This document shows positions 11,065-21,480 of a stretch of DNA of 64,000 nucleotides, in pieces. The notes beneath the pieces are model-generated. The model searched no databases. It saw only the letters and a program-made list of their open reading frames with translations, and was not told the DNA's origin. Every line of letters starts with the position of its first letter. The stretch's first letter is position 1. The stretch spans positions 1 through 64,000 of the forward strand of contig CAUYUJ010001370.1 in assembly GCA_963575745.1 (NCBI GenBank), written 5' to 3'. Both the position numbers and the translations under genes were made by a program. The stretch comes from Prorocentrum cordatum (Eukaryota; Sar; Dinophyceae; Prorocentrales; Prorocentraceae).

Positions 11065-13437
11065 CTATACAGAGCCCGTCCCCCTGCGCGCGCCGCCGAT
11101 CACCAGCCGGCCGGGGACCGGGAGCCACTTGACGGGGCACTCGCCGCAGTCCGCGTGCTCGCGGACGCCGATGAGGTGGGACGCGCCAGTCAGCGAGCCG
11201 GCGACGGGGACGTGGAAGATCTCGACCTTGAGGATGTTGTTTAGGCTGTCGCGCATGCGCACGTGCATTACGTTCGCCATGGACTGGCTGGCGAGGACGG
11301 GCGTCGTGACGCGCTCCCTGAAGAGAGCCCGATCCTCTTCGAGTAGGGGATCGACTACATAATCGATTTACCTCAAAACTGATTCCTGTCGAATGTGCGA
11401 ACCATACCTGCATTGTTCCGTAGGTCTACCGACTATCCTACGTATTTGTCTCATGGAGCTCGACGATCAAACAAATTTCCGGGGTACATCAATTCGGCAG
11501 TCGATCCCCTACTCGAATCCAATAGAGAAGGGATCATCGGCATGACCATCAACTTGCGGAGGTCGGCGCGCAGATTTTTTGGACTGGCGTTTCCCCTTCC
11601 CCCCTCCCTGGCGCACGGAGCGCCGCCAGGGGTCGGGAAACCAAAGGGCACCGCTACCGCTACTCCCCAGACCTCTCCCCGGGTGCGTTCCGACCAGGAT
11701 TCCGAGGCGAATCCAGCGGTGATGACAGGGCCTCCCAGAAGGCCGAAAGAATGGGAAAACAGGGGAAGGCAGCGGGCAAGGACTCCCAACTTCGCGCTTC
11801 GCGCTGCGCGAAGCGCGAAGTGCGAATAACTTCGCGCTCTCGCGCCGCCTCCCAGGGGAGAAGAGGAGGATGAGGAAGAATCGGAGCCGAACCGCGAAGC
11901 GCGAATAACTTCGCGCCCTCTAGGGCGCCCTTGGTATCGGTACCCTTTCCTCCTCTGAAGGGGGGGCCCGGCACCGATCCAGGTGTGCGCGGGGCTCTGG
12001 CAAGTTCTGCTTGCGCCTTTGCTTGCCCTTCGGTCCTCGGCCACCAGCAGGTTCTCGGCAAGCATGCCCCGCAGCGACCGGTCGGCGCCGTGCTGCAGCG
12101 CGCCGGCCAGCTGCAGCGCGTCGTCCACGATGCGGAGGTCGGTGTCGAGCTCGAAGATGGCGTCGCATATCGTGTTCAGCAGCCTCCGTGTTGCGGTGGT
12201 CTCGCCGCGCGTCGCGGTCACCTCGAGCTCCTTGCGCGCGTGCATGGTCATCGTCATCTCCCAGCCGAGGGTGGTGAGCACCACGATGAAGCAGCACATC
12301 AGGTCGGTGCGCGTGAACTCGACCTCGGTCATGTTCGTGATCGCCTTGTCCTGTGAGGCCCCGCAGGCCGTCGGCGCGTGGCTGGTCTGTGCCAGCATGT
12401 AGCTGTACGTCAGGCTTGACGCAGCAGTGTGCAGGACACACACTAGACAGACAGTTCTGGATTTCATATACGCGAGGCTGAAGATCACGCGCGGAAAGTA
12501 CATGAACGCATTGGTAGGGACGAGATGGGTGGTGTCGCTCGTGGTGATCACAAACAGCGTCCAGCTGAGCATCGTCACCACGTACACCACCGAGCTGTTG
12601 ACGCGACCGGAGCCTAGATGAAGAAGGAGCAACTACATAACACAGAAGCTTTCGGAGGTCCACGCGGATTTCTTGGATCGGCGCTGGACCCCCTCCTTGG
12701 CACGCGGAGCTCGCAAGGGGCGGTGCCAGAGGCGCCGTAGGGGGGCCGAGAACAGATACAAGAAATCCGAGCGGACTTGACCGCCAGAAATTTATGGTAG
12801 TTGCTTCTGCTTCGAGAGCCAAAATTATGGTCGCAGTTGGCGAGGATTTGAGTGCCGAATGCAATCAGCATTGTACCGTCCTGTCGGTAGTTCCTTATTC
12901 GGCTGCGGCCGCTGACAATGTTCACGACGCCCCACAGGATCGAGAGAAAAAATACGAACTGGCACACCGAGGAGGTCACTGTGATCATCTCCCCTCTCTT
13001 CTTGTCCATCAGCTTCGCCACAAAGGCGTCCGCCGACGACTGATCTGCATCCCGCGCGCTCCTCCGCCACGGCCGCACGATGGCAGCATCCAGCGAACCA
13101 AGGGTGCAGCCGAGGCGTGCCCGCTTGAGCGCATTCTTTGAAGTCGCGGCGATACTGGCCGTGATGGGGGCGAGGGGGGTGGGGGGACGGGGGGGCATAA
13201 CGTAACGACCCCCCCCACCAAACCTGTGGTGCCAGACGCACTTCTGCAGTGCTGGAGACGCACTGAGAGAAGGGAGCGTTACGTTATGGGGGGGGGGAAG
13301 GGGGGAGTGGAGGGGGCATAACGCGCGTTATGGCCCAGAGGGTAAAAAACATTATCCTTGAACGCCACAGTCACGACGTAGAGCCCAAGGATGAGGAGCG
13401 CGCAGACCAGGATGGCCAGATCCGCAGCGGACTCCAT
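11065..13437 (-). CDS. Four-exon membrane protein with C-terminal PAS domain
   Basis: My exon model is 13437-13351, 13135-12913, 12613-12027 and 11334-11065 (stop included), giving 388 residues in one frame. Residues 1-224 hold about six hydrophobic segments (near 6-25, 79-103, 110-127, 138-152, 157-178 and 206-224). Residues 245-365 read as a PAS domain, split by the last intron: RLLNTICDAIFELDTDLR begins it and MRDSLNNILKVEIFHVP with SHLIGVREHAD ends it. PAS domains bind small ligands or cofactors and mediate signalling; membrane-PAS proteins of this style are abundant in dinoflagellates. The start was chosen because ATG at 13437 opens a hydrophobic segment 4 nt after an AG that could accept a spliced leader. 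The joins are inferred from reading frame and splice dinucleotides, not from RNA. Ligand and function are unknown, and further 5' or 3' exons cannot be excluded. Confidence 0.62.
11335..12026 (-). other. Intron 3 of the PAS gene (GC-AG)
   Basis: 692 bp; donor GCAAGC, acceptor GAAGAG. The exon ends carry a short direct similarity (GAGGACCG and GAGGATCG). A family C element fills 11551-12009. Confidence 0.58.
11551..12009. mobile_element. Larger family C element in intron 3, with internal palindrome
   Basis: Termini AACTTGCGGAGGTCGGCGCG (left) and, in reverse, AACTTGCCAGAGCCCCGCGC (right) match family C. The 459-bp element carries extra internal sequence including a perfect 15-bp-arm palindrome at 11790-11820 with a one-base centre, and repeated TTCGCGCTTCGC words. 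Confidence 0.62.
12614..12912 (-). other. Intron 2 of the PAS gene (GC-AG)
   Basis: 299 bp; donor GCGGCC, acceptor TTCATCTAG. Joining restores an unbroken frame through VNIVS-SGRVNSS. A family C element (12647-12793) lies inside it. Confidence 0.58.
12647..12793. mobile_element. Small inverted-repeat element, family C, copy in intron 2
   Basis: Left terminus GGAGGTCCACGCGGATTTCT, right terminus AGAAATCCGAGCGGACTTGA; 147 bp, no ORF. Confidence 0.72.
13136..13350 (-). other. Intron 1 of the PAS gene (GT-AG)
   Basis: 215 bp, donor GT after AAGGATAAT and acceptor AAAG. It contains an inverted repeat: GCATAACGTAACG near 13195 against CGTTACGTTATG near 13277, flanked by long G runs. Confidence 0.55.
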
Positions 13438-13925
13438 GGAGCTATACAGAGGGGGCGGCGACGGCCGCGACGGCAAGACGCCTCGCCGAAAAACCCGAGT
13501 CCGCAAGGCATCCGCCGTGAGCCATCCTCGGTTGAGCCAAGACTCATTCGCGCGGCTTCTCCATATCCCCTCCTCTGGGACGCAAAGGGACATAGTAATA
13601 CGTTGTGTCCTCCTTGAAGGCATGCATCCGACCCGAACATCTAGTACTCCCATCTTGTAATATATCGTTTCCCGAACGGTATGGCCAGAAAACGCCCGTC
13701 ACGGAGCGTATACTACAAGATTTCTCGGCTCGCGCGACGTACACAACACATAGTAGTATGTTGGGGTGACGCCGGTTCTTACTCTTCCTCCTCCTCCTCC
13801 TGCGGGCAGGATTCACGTCCGTGCCCAGAGCGTCTTGCATTTTCTTGGAAGGGGCGCTACGAGGCCGAGGCGCACTGGAGATATGGATAACCATCGAGCC
13901 CCTGGGGGCAGATTTTTGACACATA
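13438..13925. other. No gene seen
   Basis: Region upstream of the PAS gene model. It might hold a 5' exon or the promoter, but nothing is recognisable. Part of 13880-13925 (GGGGGCAGATTTTTGAC) is duplicated at 15075. Confidence 0.45.
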
Positions 13926-14265
13926 CCCAGTGCGCCTCCTCCTCCTCCTCCTCCTCCTCCTCCTCCTCCTCCCTCCTCCCTCCTCCCTCCTCCCTCCTCC
14001 CTCCCTCCTCCTCCTCCTCCTCCTCCTCCTCCTCCTCCTCCTCCTCCTCCTCCTCCTCCTCCTCCTCCTCCTCCTCCTCCTCCTCCTCCTCCTCTCCTCC
14101 TCCTCCTCCTCCTCCCTCCTCCTCCTCCTCCTCCTCTCCTCCTCCTCCTCCTCCTCCTCCTCCTCCTCCTCCTCCTCCTCCTCCTCCTCCTCCTCCTCCT
14201 CCTCCTCCCCCTCATCCTCCTCCCCCTCCTCTTCCTTCTCATCCTTCTCCTCCCCCTCCTCCGTG
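13926..14265. repeat. CTC microsatellite
   Basis: About 340 bp of CTC with CCT interruptions. It generates a 400-residue poly-Ser/Pro/Leu frame on one strand and an Arg/Glu-rich one on the other, both artefacts. Confidence 0.95.
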
Positions 14266-14414
14266 GGAGGGAAGGGAGCCCAAAAACGCCGAAAGCTGCA
14301 GCGGCTGCGGACACAGAGGCGTCGCCCGCACCCTTCGGGGGCTCCGTGCCCCGCCGCCACGGGAGACGCCTCTTCTGTGTATCGGCACGGCCATGGTGCC
14401 CGCGCAAGGAGTCC

Positions 14415-15061
14415 ACACGTCCGACGATGCTATGTTTCATGGGGGGACTCTTTTCTTCGTCCCAGATCTGCGACGACATTATGTTTCAGGGGGGGATTAT
14501 TTTCCTCATCCCAAATCTCCGATGATGCTATGTTCCTTGGGGGGATTCTTTTCCTCGCCCCAGATCTCCGACGATGCTATGTTTCCTGGGGGAATTCTTT
14601 TCCTCGTCCCAGATCTGCGACAATGCTATGTTTCATGGGGGGATTATTTTCCTCGCCCCAGATCTCCGACGATGTTGTTTCCTGGGGATTATTTTCCTCG
14701 TCCCAGATCTCCGACGATGCTATGTTTCCTGGGGGGATTCTTTTCCTCGTCCCAGATCTGCGACGATGCTATGTTTCATGGGGGGATTCTTTTCCTCGTC
14801 CCAGATCTGCGACGATGCTGTGTTTCATGGGAGGATTATTTTCCTCGTCCCAGATCTCCGACGATGCTATGTTTCCTGGGGGGATTCTTTTCCTCGTCCC
14901 AGATCTCCGACGATGCTATGTTTCCTGGGGAGATTCTTTTCCTCGTCCCAGATCTGCGACGATGCTAAGTTTCACGGGGGGATTCTTTTCCTCGTCCCAG
15001 ATCTGCGACGATGCTATGCTTCCTGGGGGGATTCTTTCCCTCGTCCCAGATCTGCGACGAT
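14415..15061. repeat. Minisatellite, 49-bp unit, first block (about 13 copies)
   Basis: Each unit contains CCCAGATCTGCGACGATGCT followed by ATGTTTCATGGGGGGATTCT. The period is not a multiple of three, so all three frames are read in turn and the 350-400-residue plus-strand frames are artefacts. Units carry either GATCTGC or GATCTCC, and CATGGGG or CCTGGGG. Confidence 0.92.
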
Positions 15062-15244
15062 AAAAACTCGAGCCTCTGGGGGCAGATTTTTGACCCATAC
15101 CCGGTGCGCCTCCGGCTGCAGCGGCTGCGGCTGCAGCGGCTGCGGACACAGAGGCGTCGCCCGCACCCTTCGGGCTCCGTGCCCCGGTCGCCACGGGAGA
15201 CGCCTTCTGTGTATCGGCACGGGCATAGTACCCGCAAAGGGAGT
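15062..15244. repeat. Duplicated spacer between the two 49-bp blocks
   Basis: This repeats the sequence flanking the first block: 13895-13935 plus 14290-14415. In the first copy the CTC tract sits at the point where this copy has only a short GCGCCTCCGGCTGCAG junction. Confidence 0.85.
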
Positions 15245-15597
15245 CCACACGTCCGACGATGCTGTGTTTCATTGGGGGGAATTTTTTCTCGTCCCAGATC
15301 TGCGACGATGCTATGTTTCCTGGGGGGATTCTTTTCCTCGTCCCAGATCTGCGACGATGCTATGCTTCATGGGGGGATTCTTCTCCTCGTCCCAGATCTG
15401 CGACGATGTTATGTTTCATGGGGGGATTCTTTCCTCGTCCCAGATCTGCGACGATGTCATGTTTCATGGGGGGATTCTTTCCTCGTCCCAGATCTCCGAC
15501 GATGCTATGTTTCCTGGGGGGATTCTTTTCCTCGTCCAAGATCTCCGACGATGTTATGTTTCATGGGGGGATTCTTTCCTCGTCCCAGATCTGGGGC
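15245..15597. repeat. Minisatellite, 49-bp unit, second block (about 7 copies)
   Basis: Same unit as 14415-15061, continuing after the duplicated spacer. Confidence 0.92.
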
Positions 15598-16532
15598 CCG
15601 AAGCGGGACCAGGAGGCCGAAGATTGCTTGGACACCTAGGGAATTAAAAACATGTCGCAGGATATCTGGGGAGTTGGACAGCCCCCCCCTCCCCAAAGCC
15701 GCACTCTCGAACGAGCGAACCACCACTGCGGACAGTCGTCTGGGCCTGGCTGGAACCTGGTGGGAGAGAGGCCATGGCCTTTCGGAAAATACAAACACGC
15801 AGCAGCCAAATTTCATGATTCGCGATGACGCCCGTGAACGGCCCCGCCAACCCCCTTGACCCCCATTCCTGGCCACGTCACGATTCGCACTGGCGCCGTC
15901 TGGGCATGAGCCATCCCTGAGCATTCCCGAGCGGCGCCGGCGCGAATCGTGACGTGACCGCCCCCCCCCCTCCCCCCCCGGTCACGCACGTTATCGCCAG
16001 GGGATAAAAAAAGTGTTTCCTGGACCCCCCCTCCGACGTTGAGGAAAAATGCAACATCGCGGAAAACCGCGCCCGGAATCCCTATCTTGTTGTTTCGTTT
16101 TTCGAACCTGATCGATATGTAAGGGCCCCAGGGACCGAAACTGGGCGGAAGCGCCCAACTCGAACAAGTAGAGACGCCACGATCTCGGGGAGCACGCAGC
16201 GTGACTGGAAATTCCCGCTTCCCCCCCACCCCTCGGGCATTGTTCGATGGAGGGGCAGAAAAGAACAAAAAGGGGGGGGCGAAGAAACGTGCACCTTTCG
16301 GGCCCCTTGTGGGCCTCAGGGGGCGCCTCTAGGGCTCCCCTTCTTTCCATCCTTCGGACGTCCATTCCCCGTGTATCTTCGGTTCCGCGCGCTTATTCTT
16401 CGCAAAATGAGCCAGGATGCCCCATCGAGGACCCTCGCCGAGAGAAAATACACACGTCCGAGCGATGCCAAGCCTTACTGCACATAAGGGGCACCTTTCG
16501 TCACCCCCTCACGCATGGCCCCCCCGCTGTCA
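15598..16532. other. No gene seen
   Basis: Poly-C near 15960-15980. About 15846-15880 and 15935-15960 hold an imperfect inverted repeat (CACGTCACGATTCGC against GCGAATCGTGACGTG). No coding signal. Confidence 0.55.
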
Positions 16533-16680
16533 GGTCGGACATGTCCTCCTACAGGCGGGCGTTGGAGGATAAATAACAAACGACCAAACCATATTCAAAC
16601 TAGCCAAACATTCAAACAGTGTGCCCAAGCTATCATAATACTACTTTTGAGTATCCCCCCTGTAGAGGGGCATGCCCGAC
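16533..16680. mobile_element. Small inverted-repeat element, family A, copy 2
   Basis: Ends GGTCGGACATGTCCTCCTAC and CCTGTAGAGGGGCATGCCCG; 148 bp with an AT-rich centre (ACCAAACCATATTCAAAC). Confidence 0.8.
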
Positions 16681-16949
16681 TTTACCCAACTGCGCAGCGC
16701 CCGAGCGCCCTTCACCCCGGCGGGCGGCTCGGCCGGGCCTGCACACGCCAGGGGCAGGCTGCCTGAGCGGGCCGCTGCTCAGGCAGCGCCAACGCCTCGG
16801 GGCCGCCGAACTCTCCTCGGCGGCGAGGGGGCTGGCTGCGGGACCCGAGGCCTCCCGAGGGAGCGACGAAAGCAGATGTCAAGCGACGTGCTTTGCATGG
16901 GCACCTCGCGTTTTACACCGCAGAAGCATCTGGAGGCAAGCAGGAGAAT

Positions 16950-17009
16950 GAAATATTGAGAATCCAGAGCATGGCCGAGCAACTGGCGTCAGACTCCCAG
17001 CAAAAGGCT

Positions 17010-17045
<36 letters not shown>

Positions 17046-17220
17046 GAGCAAGTACAGAGAAATTGCTGATGCCGCCAGGAGGGAAGAAGAAGGAGCCCGA
17101 GAACAAGCAGCGCGAGAAAGCCAGGAGTTCCGCAATCAACTTGAGGCTGCTAGACTCGAGGCCGAGAGAGTAGAATCGGAAGCCCTGCGAGCCCTTCGAG
17201 AGCAAGAACAAAAGGCCCAG
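16950..17220 (+). pseudogene. Coiled-coil exon relic, frame broken at an AG microsatellite
   Basis: From about 17050 the plus strand reads YREIADAARREEEGAREQAA and continues with ESQEFRNQLEAARLEAE, a heptad-rich, strongly helical sequence ending at a possible donor CAG|GTAATC (17220). Upstream, ATG at 16971 reads MAEQLASDSQQKAERE in a different frame; the two meet in an (AG)n tract (17008-17046) whose length fixes the register. I infer a gene fragment interrupted by repeat expansion, or two alternative exons. The family is unrecognised. The copia element's outer LTR edge starts 44 bp downstream, consistent with insertion into an intron or a dead gene. Confidence 0.5.
17008..17046. repeat. AG dinucleotide tract
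   Basis: About 38 bp of GA repeat inside the coiled-coil relic. Confidence 0.9.
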
Positions 17221-17263
17221 GTAATCAGAAATGATGACCAAAAGAAAAGGCTTCTTGGCACGG

Positions 17264-17423
17264 TGTCGACGTGGTGTGATCTGTTTCACCGCAAACGGTT
17301 CTGCCTTGCTGCAGGCAGGTCAAAAAAGGCAAAGCCCTCCCTCCGCCCTAGCGTCGGGAGGGCTTGTAGCAATAAGCGGCGTCGGGAAGGGAGGCAGGTA
17401 GATGTGGCAGCAGTGAACTAACA
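17264..17423 (-). repeat. 3' LTR of the copia element
   Basis: 160 bp, starting TGTTAGTTCACTG and ending CACGTCGACA on the minus strand. The core GCCTTGCTGCAGGCAGGTCA is identical to the other LTR. Confidence 0.75.
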
Positions 17424-20030
17424 CTGCTACTCTTCTGTGTTCCCCTCCTCTTCCTGGACTTCGCCCGCCCACGCGGCGGGCGTGCGTGCGCAGAAAAAAG
17501 TACGGGCCTCCTTTTGAGGGGCATGCGATCTACAAATAAGATCACTGCAACATCTCCACCTCAATATGAAGGCCGCTGCACGGCCCAAGACTCCTTTTCG
17601 GGGTCGCAGGCGTCGCGAGATAGCGCCGCGGACAAGCGACTTTGCCACGCCTGCTCGGCGAACATATTTTGCGCCACCTTGGCAACCAAACGCCGCGTCG
17701 AAAGCAAGCAATATCACCCTTCAATTAATTGAAAAAACGCGCCTGACGTTGCGGCGCCTCTCGCGCGCGGCCTGGCTAGCAGAGCAAGGGCAACCGATGC
17801 CGGCGCCAAAACAAACGCACTTCGTCTGCATCTGCGCAGCTGTCGCGCGGCGACGCGCGGCCGCGCGGCCGCGCGGCGGCGCTGGCGGGCCCCGCGCGGT
17901 AAATCAGAACCGAAAAACGAAATGACGCCACGCGCGATGTCGAGTTGACCCCCCGACGTCGGGACGCGATGTTTGTTGTTCGCGCGAATGCGGCCTCGAC
18001 GCCGCGAACAAAGCGTTTCGCGCGCGCCGCGCCGGGCAGGTTGGTCGCGACCTCCCAGGCGGAAGAGGTCCGAGCATTGAGGGCCGAGGAGGGAATAAAC
18101 CATGCAAGCGCTGCCACAAGCGACAACGAGAGAAAACTCAGCCCAAGCCCGCTCGATAGGCAGTGGCATGAAACGAAACGCAGCGGGCCGGGGCAAATTG
18201 GCGAAGGAAGCGGGCGCAAACGGGGGAGGCCTGGGCCTGGGCGACCTGCGCCCTGAGCGCCAAGGGAACTCGTGGACCCGACGGCGCGGCGCGAGTGAAG
18301 CTCATCAACGGGGGGAAATTCACTCGCCGAAACGGCGGGGGCATCGCCGCAGCCATTCCGAGGTCGCGAGATACCCCGTCGCGACGCGTCTTCCGCCGCA
18401 GCGCGTGCGGCTCGCGCGCGGGCGAGCGCGCGCGTTCGCGCGAGCACAAAAACTCGCTCGCGCGCGCATGAAATCAACGCCGCGCGCAGTTGTGCGCGCA
18501 ATCCGTTTTTTGCCCGCCGTTTTTTCCGACGGCCCGACGCGCGGCGCCATTTGTCCCCACTTGTCATCACTTTGTCACCACTTTGTCATCACTTTGTCCG
18601 TAACAAAAACGCGCGACAACCCTATTTGTCATCACTTTGTCACCACTTTGTCATCACTTTGTCATCACTTTGTCGCAAGGTTTGTCTCCGTTCCCCTTCC
18701 AAGCTGCGAAACCCCAAATGTTTCCTTCCGCGCATCGATCTGCGGCCCGTTCAGGCAATGCCGCGCCAGCAACCGCGGGGTCAACGCTACAAACGCAACG
18801 CGCGATCTGCGCGTTTGCTGAAACTGGCCTGATGTCGCGCGATGCGGTTTGCCGCCGCGCCTCCAGCCAGCTGGAAAACTCGGGAATGAATTCGCGTCGT
18901 TCACGCCAATGCAGCCCCGCTGGGGTCGTCTGGGACCCCCCCCCCCAGCCTGCGCCCGCGCGCGCCCCCCCAGCGAGCCTTGGCGGCGCAAGCTTCAAAC
19001 CCGCTCCGCGACCCCCTCGCGGGACGCCTGATTCAAATGCGACGCGGTCGGGGGTGCCCTTGCGACCTCAAGCCACCGCAGGCTGCTCGTAACCTTTTCT
19101 CGCTCGGTCCCCCGCTGCGCGCGCTCGCCCGCCCGCCCGCTATATCCCCCCAATTCCCCCTCCTTCCCGCCCCTGCCCCCGCCCCCGCCCGCCCCCGCGG
19201 GGCCGGCGGACGGGGCGGGCCGCGCCCCATACATCGCATTGCATTTTGCACCCGCGCCGTTGCATTGCATCGGCAGACGCTGCGTTGAACTGGGCGCGGC
19301 GCCGCCGCGTGTTCGGCGCGTCTCCGCCCGATGCGTAGCGCGCCGTGCCCCCGTTCCCGTTCCAGCGCCTGCTTTGTATCTCGTTTCATCCGCGCAGCCG
19401 ACGCGGGCCCCGCCGGCGCCCCGACCCCTGCGCCCCGAATGCTTCTTCTCGTGCAGATGTTCCGCCTCCTGTCTCGGCCTTGCCTCGGGGCGACGCCGCT
19501 GGCCGCTCGGGGGCTCGCGCGACCCTGGCGACGACGGCGGTGGAACTTCAGGGAGCTCGAAGCCCGCCGACGCACGGGGCTGCGCGCGGCGCGAAGCCAG
19601 GGCCGACGACGCGGGAAATAGATACTTTTACGGCGGGTCTTGGGGGCAACAACGGCCCTCATACACCTCAAGAAAAAGGGCCCCCCACCGGAGGTGCCAA
19701 AGAAAACCGACCCCCCCCCCCGGAGGCGGTAGCGAGACAGGGATGGGCGTGTCGCGGGATCTTTGCCCCGAAAGTCCCCCGCAGGAGGGCGACGAGGGCT
19801 GGGGCTCAGCCGTCTGCGGGATCTCCCCCCCGCGCTGCCCCCCACCGGAAGATAGAAGCGCGCGGCGGAGACCCCGCTCCGAGGCGCCCGCCACAGGAAG
19901 ATTGGGTTGATAGGAGGCCACCTGCGCGACGCCGAGCGCGCAGCTCACGTCTGATCGGGGAGACGCCCCCCCCCCCCCCATGCTGCCGCTGGCCGCCGCC
20001 GCTGTCGGCGCCGCTCGCCCCCGGGCTGCC
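17424..20030. other. 3' region of the copia element, no gene seen
   Basis: 2.6 kb of very GC-rich sequence with CG-rich palindromic words near 17.85 kb. Frames are compositional. It holds the 11-bp repeat described separately and may include nested insertions. Confidence 0.45.
18556..18675. repeat. 11-bp tandem repeat TTTGTCATCAC / TTTGTCACCAC
   Basis: At least eight copies in two groups separated by a 30-bp GTAACAAAAACGCGCGACAA spacer. Far more AT-rich than its surroundings. Confidence 0.9.
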
Positions 20031-20395
20031 TCAGCGCCCGCCATTCGGGGTGCCATCGGCGAGGAACCGAGGGCGCCGATTGCTCCAGTGCCGCCCCTGG
20101 AGGCACAGGCGGCACACGTTGTGCCCCAGCAGCTCCGAGGGGATGCCCCCCAGGGCGAACTGGCCCGCTGCGGGCGCGGAGACCCCGCCCTTGCGCGCAT
20201 TCTTGGGTCTCTCGATGACTGCGCCACATCGCGGGCCCTTGCCCACGGGCCCCTTGCCCTTAGCGCCCCGCTTGCTCTTCGCGCCCGGGCCCGCGGCGGC
20301 GTTGCTCGCGCCCGAGCCCGCCCCCTGCAGCGGCCGCGTCGGAGGCCAGCCTGTGGCGGGTTGGCCTTTCGCACCGCGTCGGGGCAGCTCCTTCT

Positions 20396-20433
<38 letters not shown>

Positions 20434-20855
20434 CGCGTCGTCGCTGCGACCATCCGGGGAGGCCGACGCTCTCCGCCGCTGCTCGACCGGGCCCGGTGGC
20501 GATGCGCGATCGCCTCCGGCGCTCGCGCCCTCGCCCTGGCGGGCCCGCCCCCTGCGCAGCTGCTCCGCGCGATCGGAGCGGCAGGCGGCTCGCCGGCCGA
20601 GGGCCAGCACCCAGTGGGCGGCAGCTGCAGGAAGCTCCCCCTGCAGGGCGACCACGAGGTTCCACCTCGAGAACTTTCTGCCGTCGCGGACCCTGTCGTT
20701 CCAGCGCTCGTCAAGTCCCCCCGGTTGCACGGCGACAGGCGGGCCACCTGGCCAGGGCACGCCACGCGGTAGAAGTCCCCGAGCCAGAGCAGCCACTGGC
20801 TGTCTCTCAACTCCCGCGCCGCTTTGCGGTCGAACGTGAGCCACTGGTCGCCCAC
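20031..20855 (-). CDS. Unrecognised 3' frame inside the copia element
   Basis: The frame begins DQWLTFDRKAARELRDSQWL, continues WLGDFYRVACPGQVARL, contains a poly-Lys tract (encoded by a CTT repeat, 20390-20423) and ends SELLGHNVCRLCLQGRHWSN. A neighbouring frame carries RKFSRWNLVVALQGELPAAA over 20.71-20.6 kb, suggesting a frameshift. The Trp-rich start and the C-x-x-C...H end do not look random, but I cannot place the family. It could be the tail of the copia polyprotein, an accessory ORF, or part of another element nested between RT and the 3' LTR. Confidence 0.35.
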
Positions 20856-21059
20856 TTCCAGGACCTACTCCTCGCCTGCCACACCTTCCCCCGTCGAGCC
20901 ATCGCCGCCGCGCCCCCGGCGCGCCCAGCACGCGGGAAGCCCCTGGGCCGAACTGGAGCTCGCGCCCCGGGCGGCCCTCCTTGCGCTCTTTCTCTTTCTT
21001 CTCTTTGCGCTCCCTGGGGGCTGGGGCCGCGCCGCGCGGCGCCTGCTTCGCCTTGGGCA

Positions 21060-21480
21060 GCGGGGCCCGCCCATCCTTGACCGCGCCGCGCCCCGCGCGG
21101 GGCGGCGCCCGACTGCGGCCCCGCCGCTCTCCTCCGCCGCCCGACGGGGGCGCCGTCCACACCGTCTCGGCGGAGAGGTCGACGCATGCACGCGGTGGCT
21201 CGCCCGGCTTTGCCTGTCCAAGATGGGCATCGGCAGCTCCTCCTGTTACAAGCAGTCCAGGTCAACTGCTGCGACTGCAACTCCGGTCTGCGAACGGACT
21301 CTGCGACGATCGAACCTCCTGAGGCCCTGGCCCGTCTCCAGCAGCTCGCTGACCTTGCCGCAAAGAGAAGAATGATGCCGGAAGCCCCCTTCCCATGCGG
21401 CTCCTGATCGGCGCAATCCTCGGGCAGACGTCGCGACTGGCTTTGACGTCCCTGATGCGTTTGTTCAGCTCCCGCGCGTC
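21060..21480 (-). pseudogene. Copia RNase H remnant
   Basis: After RT the minus strand gives RELNKRIRDVKASRDVCPRI, then RSQTGVAVAAVDLDCL and, after a stop, PILDRQSRASHRVHASTS. These correspond to the linker, the S-Q-x-G-Y strand and the S-x-x-x-x-RV-x-x-ST element of copia RNase H. Catalytic residues cannot be verified. Confidence 0.45.

Noticed and set aside
13544-15859. Frames of 280-400 codons over the CTC and 49-bp arrays
   Set aside because: Composition follows the repeats, and the 49-bp period cycles through all frames.
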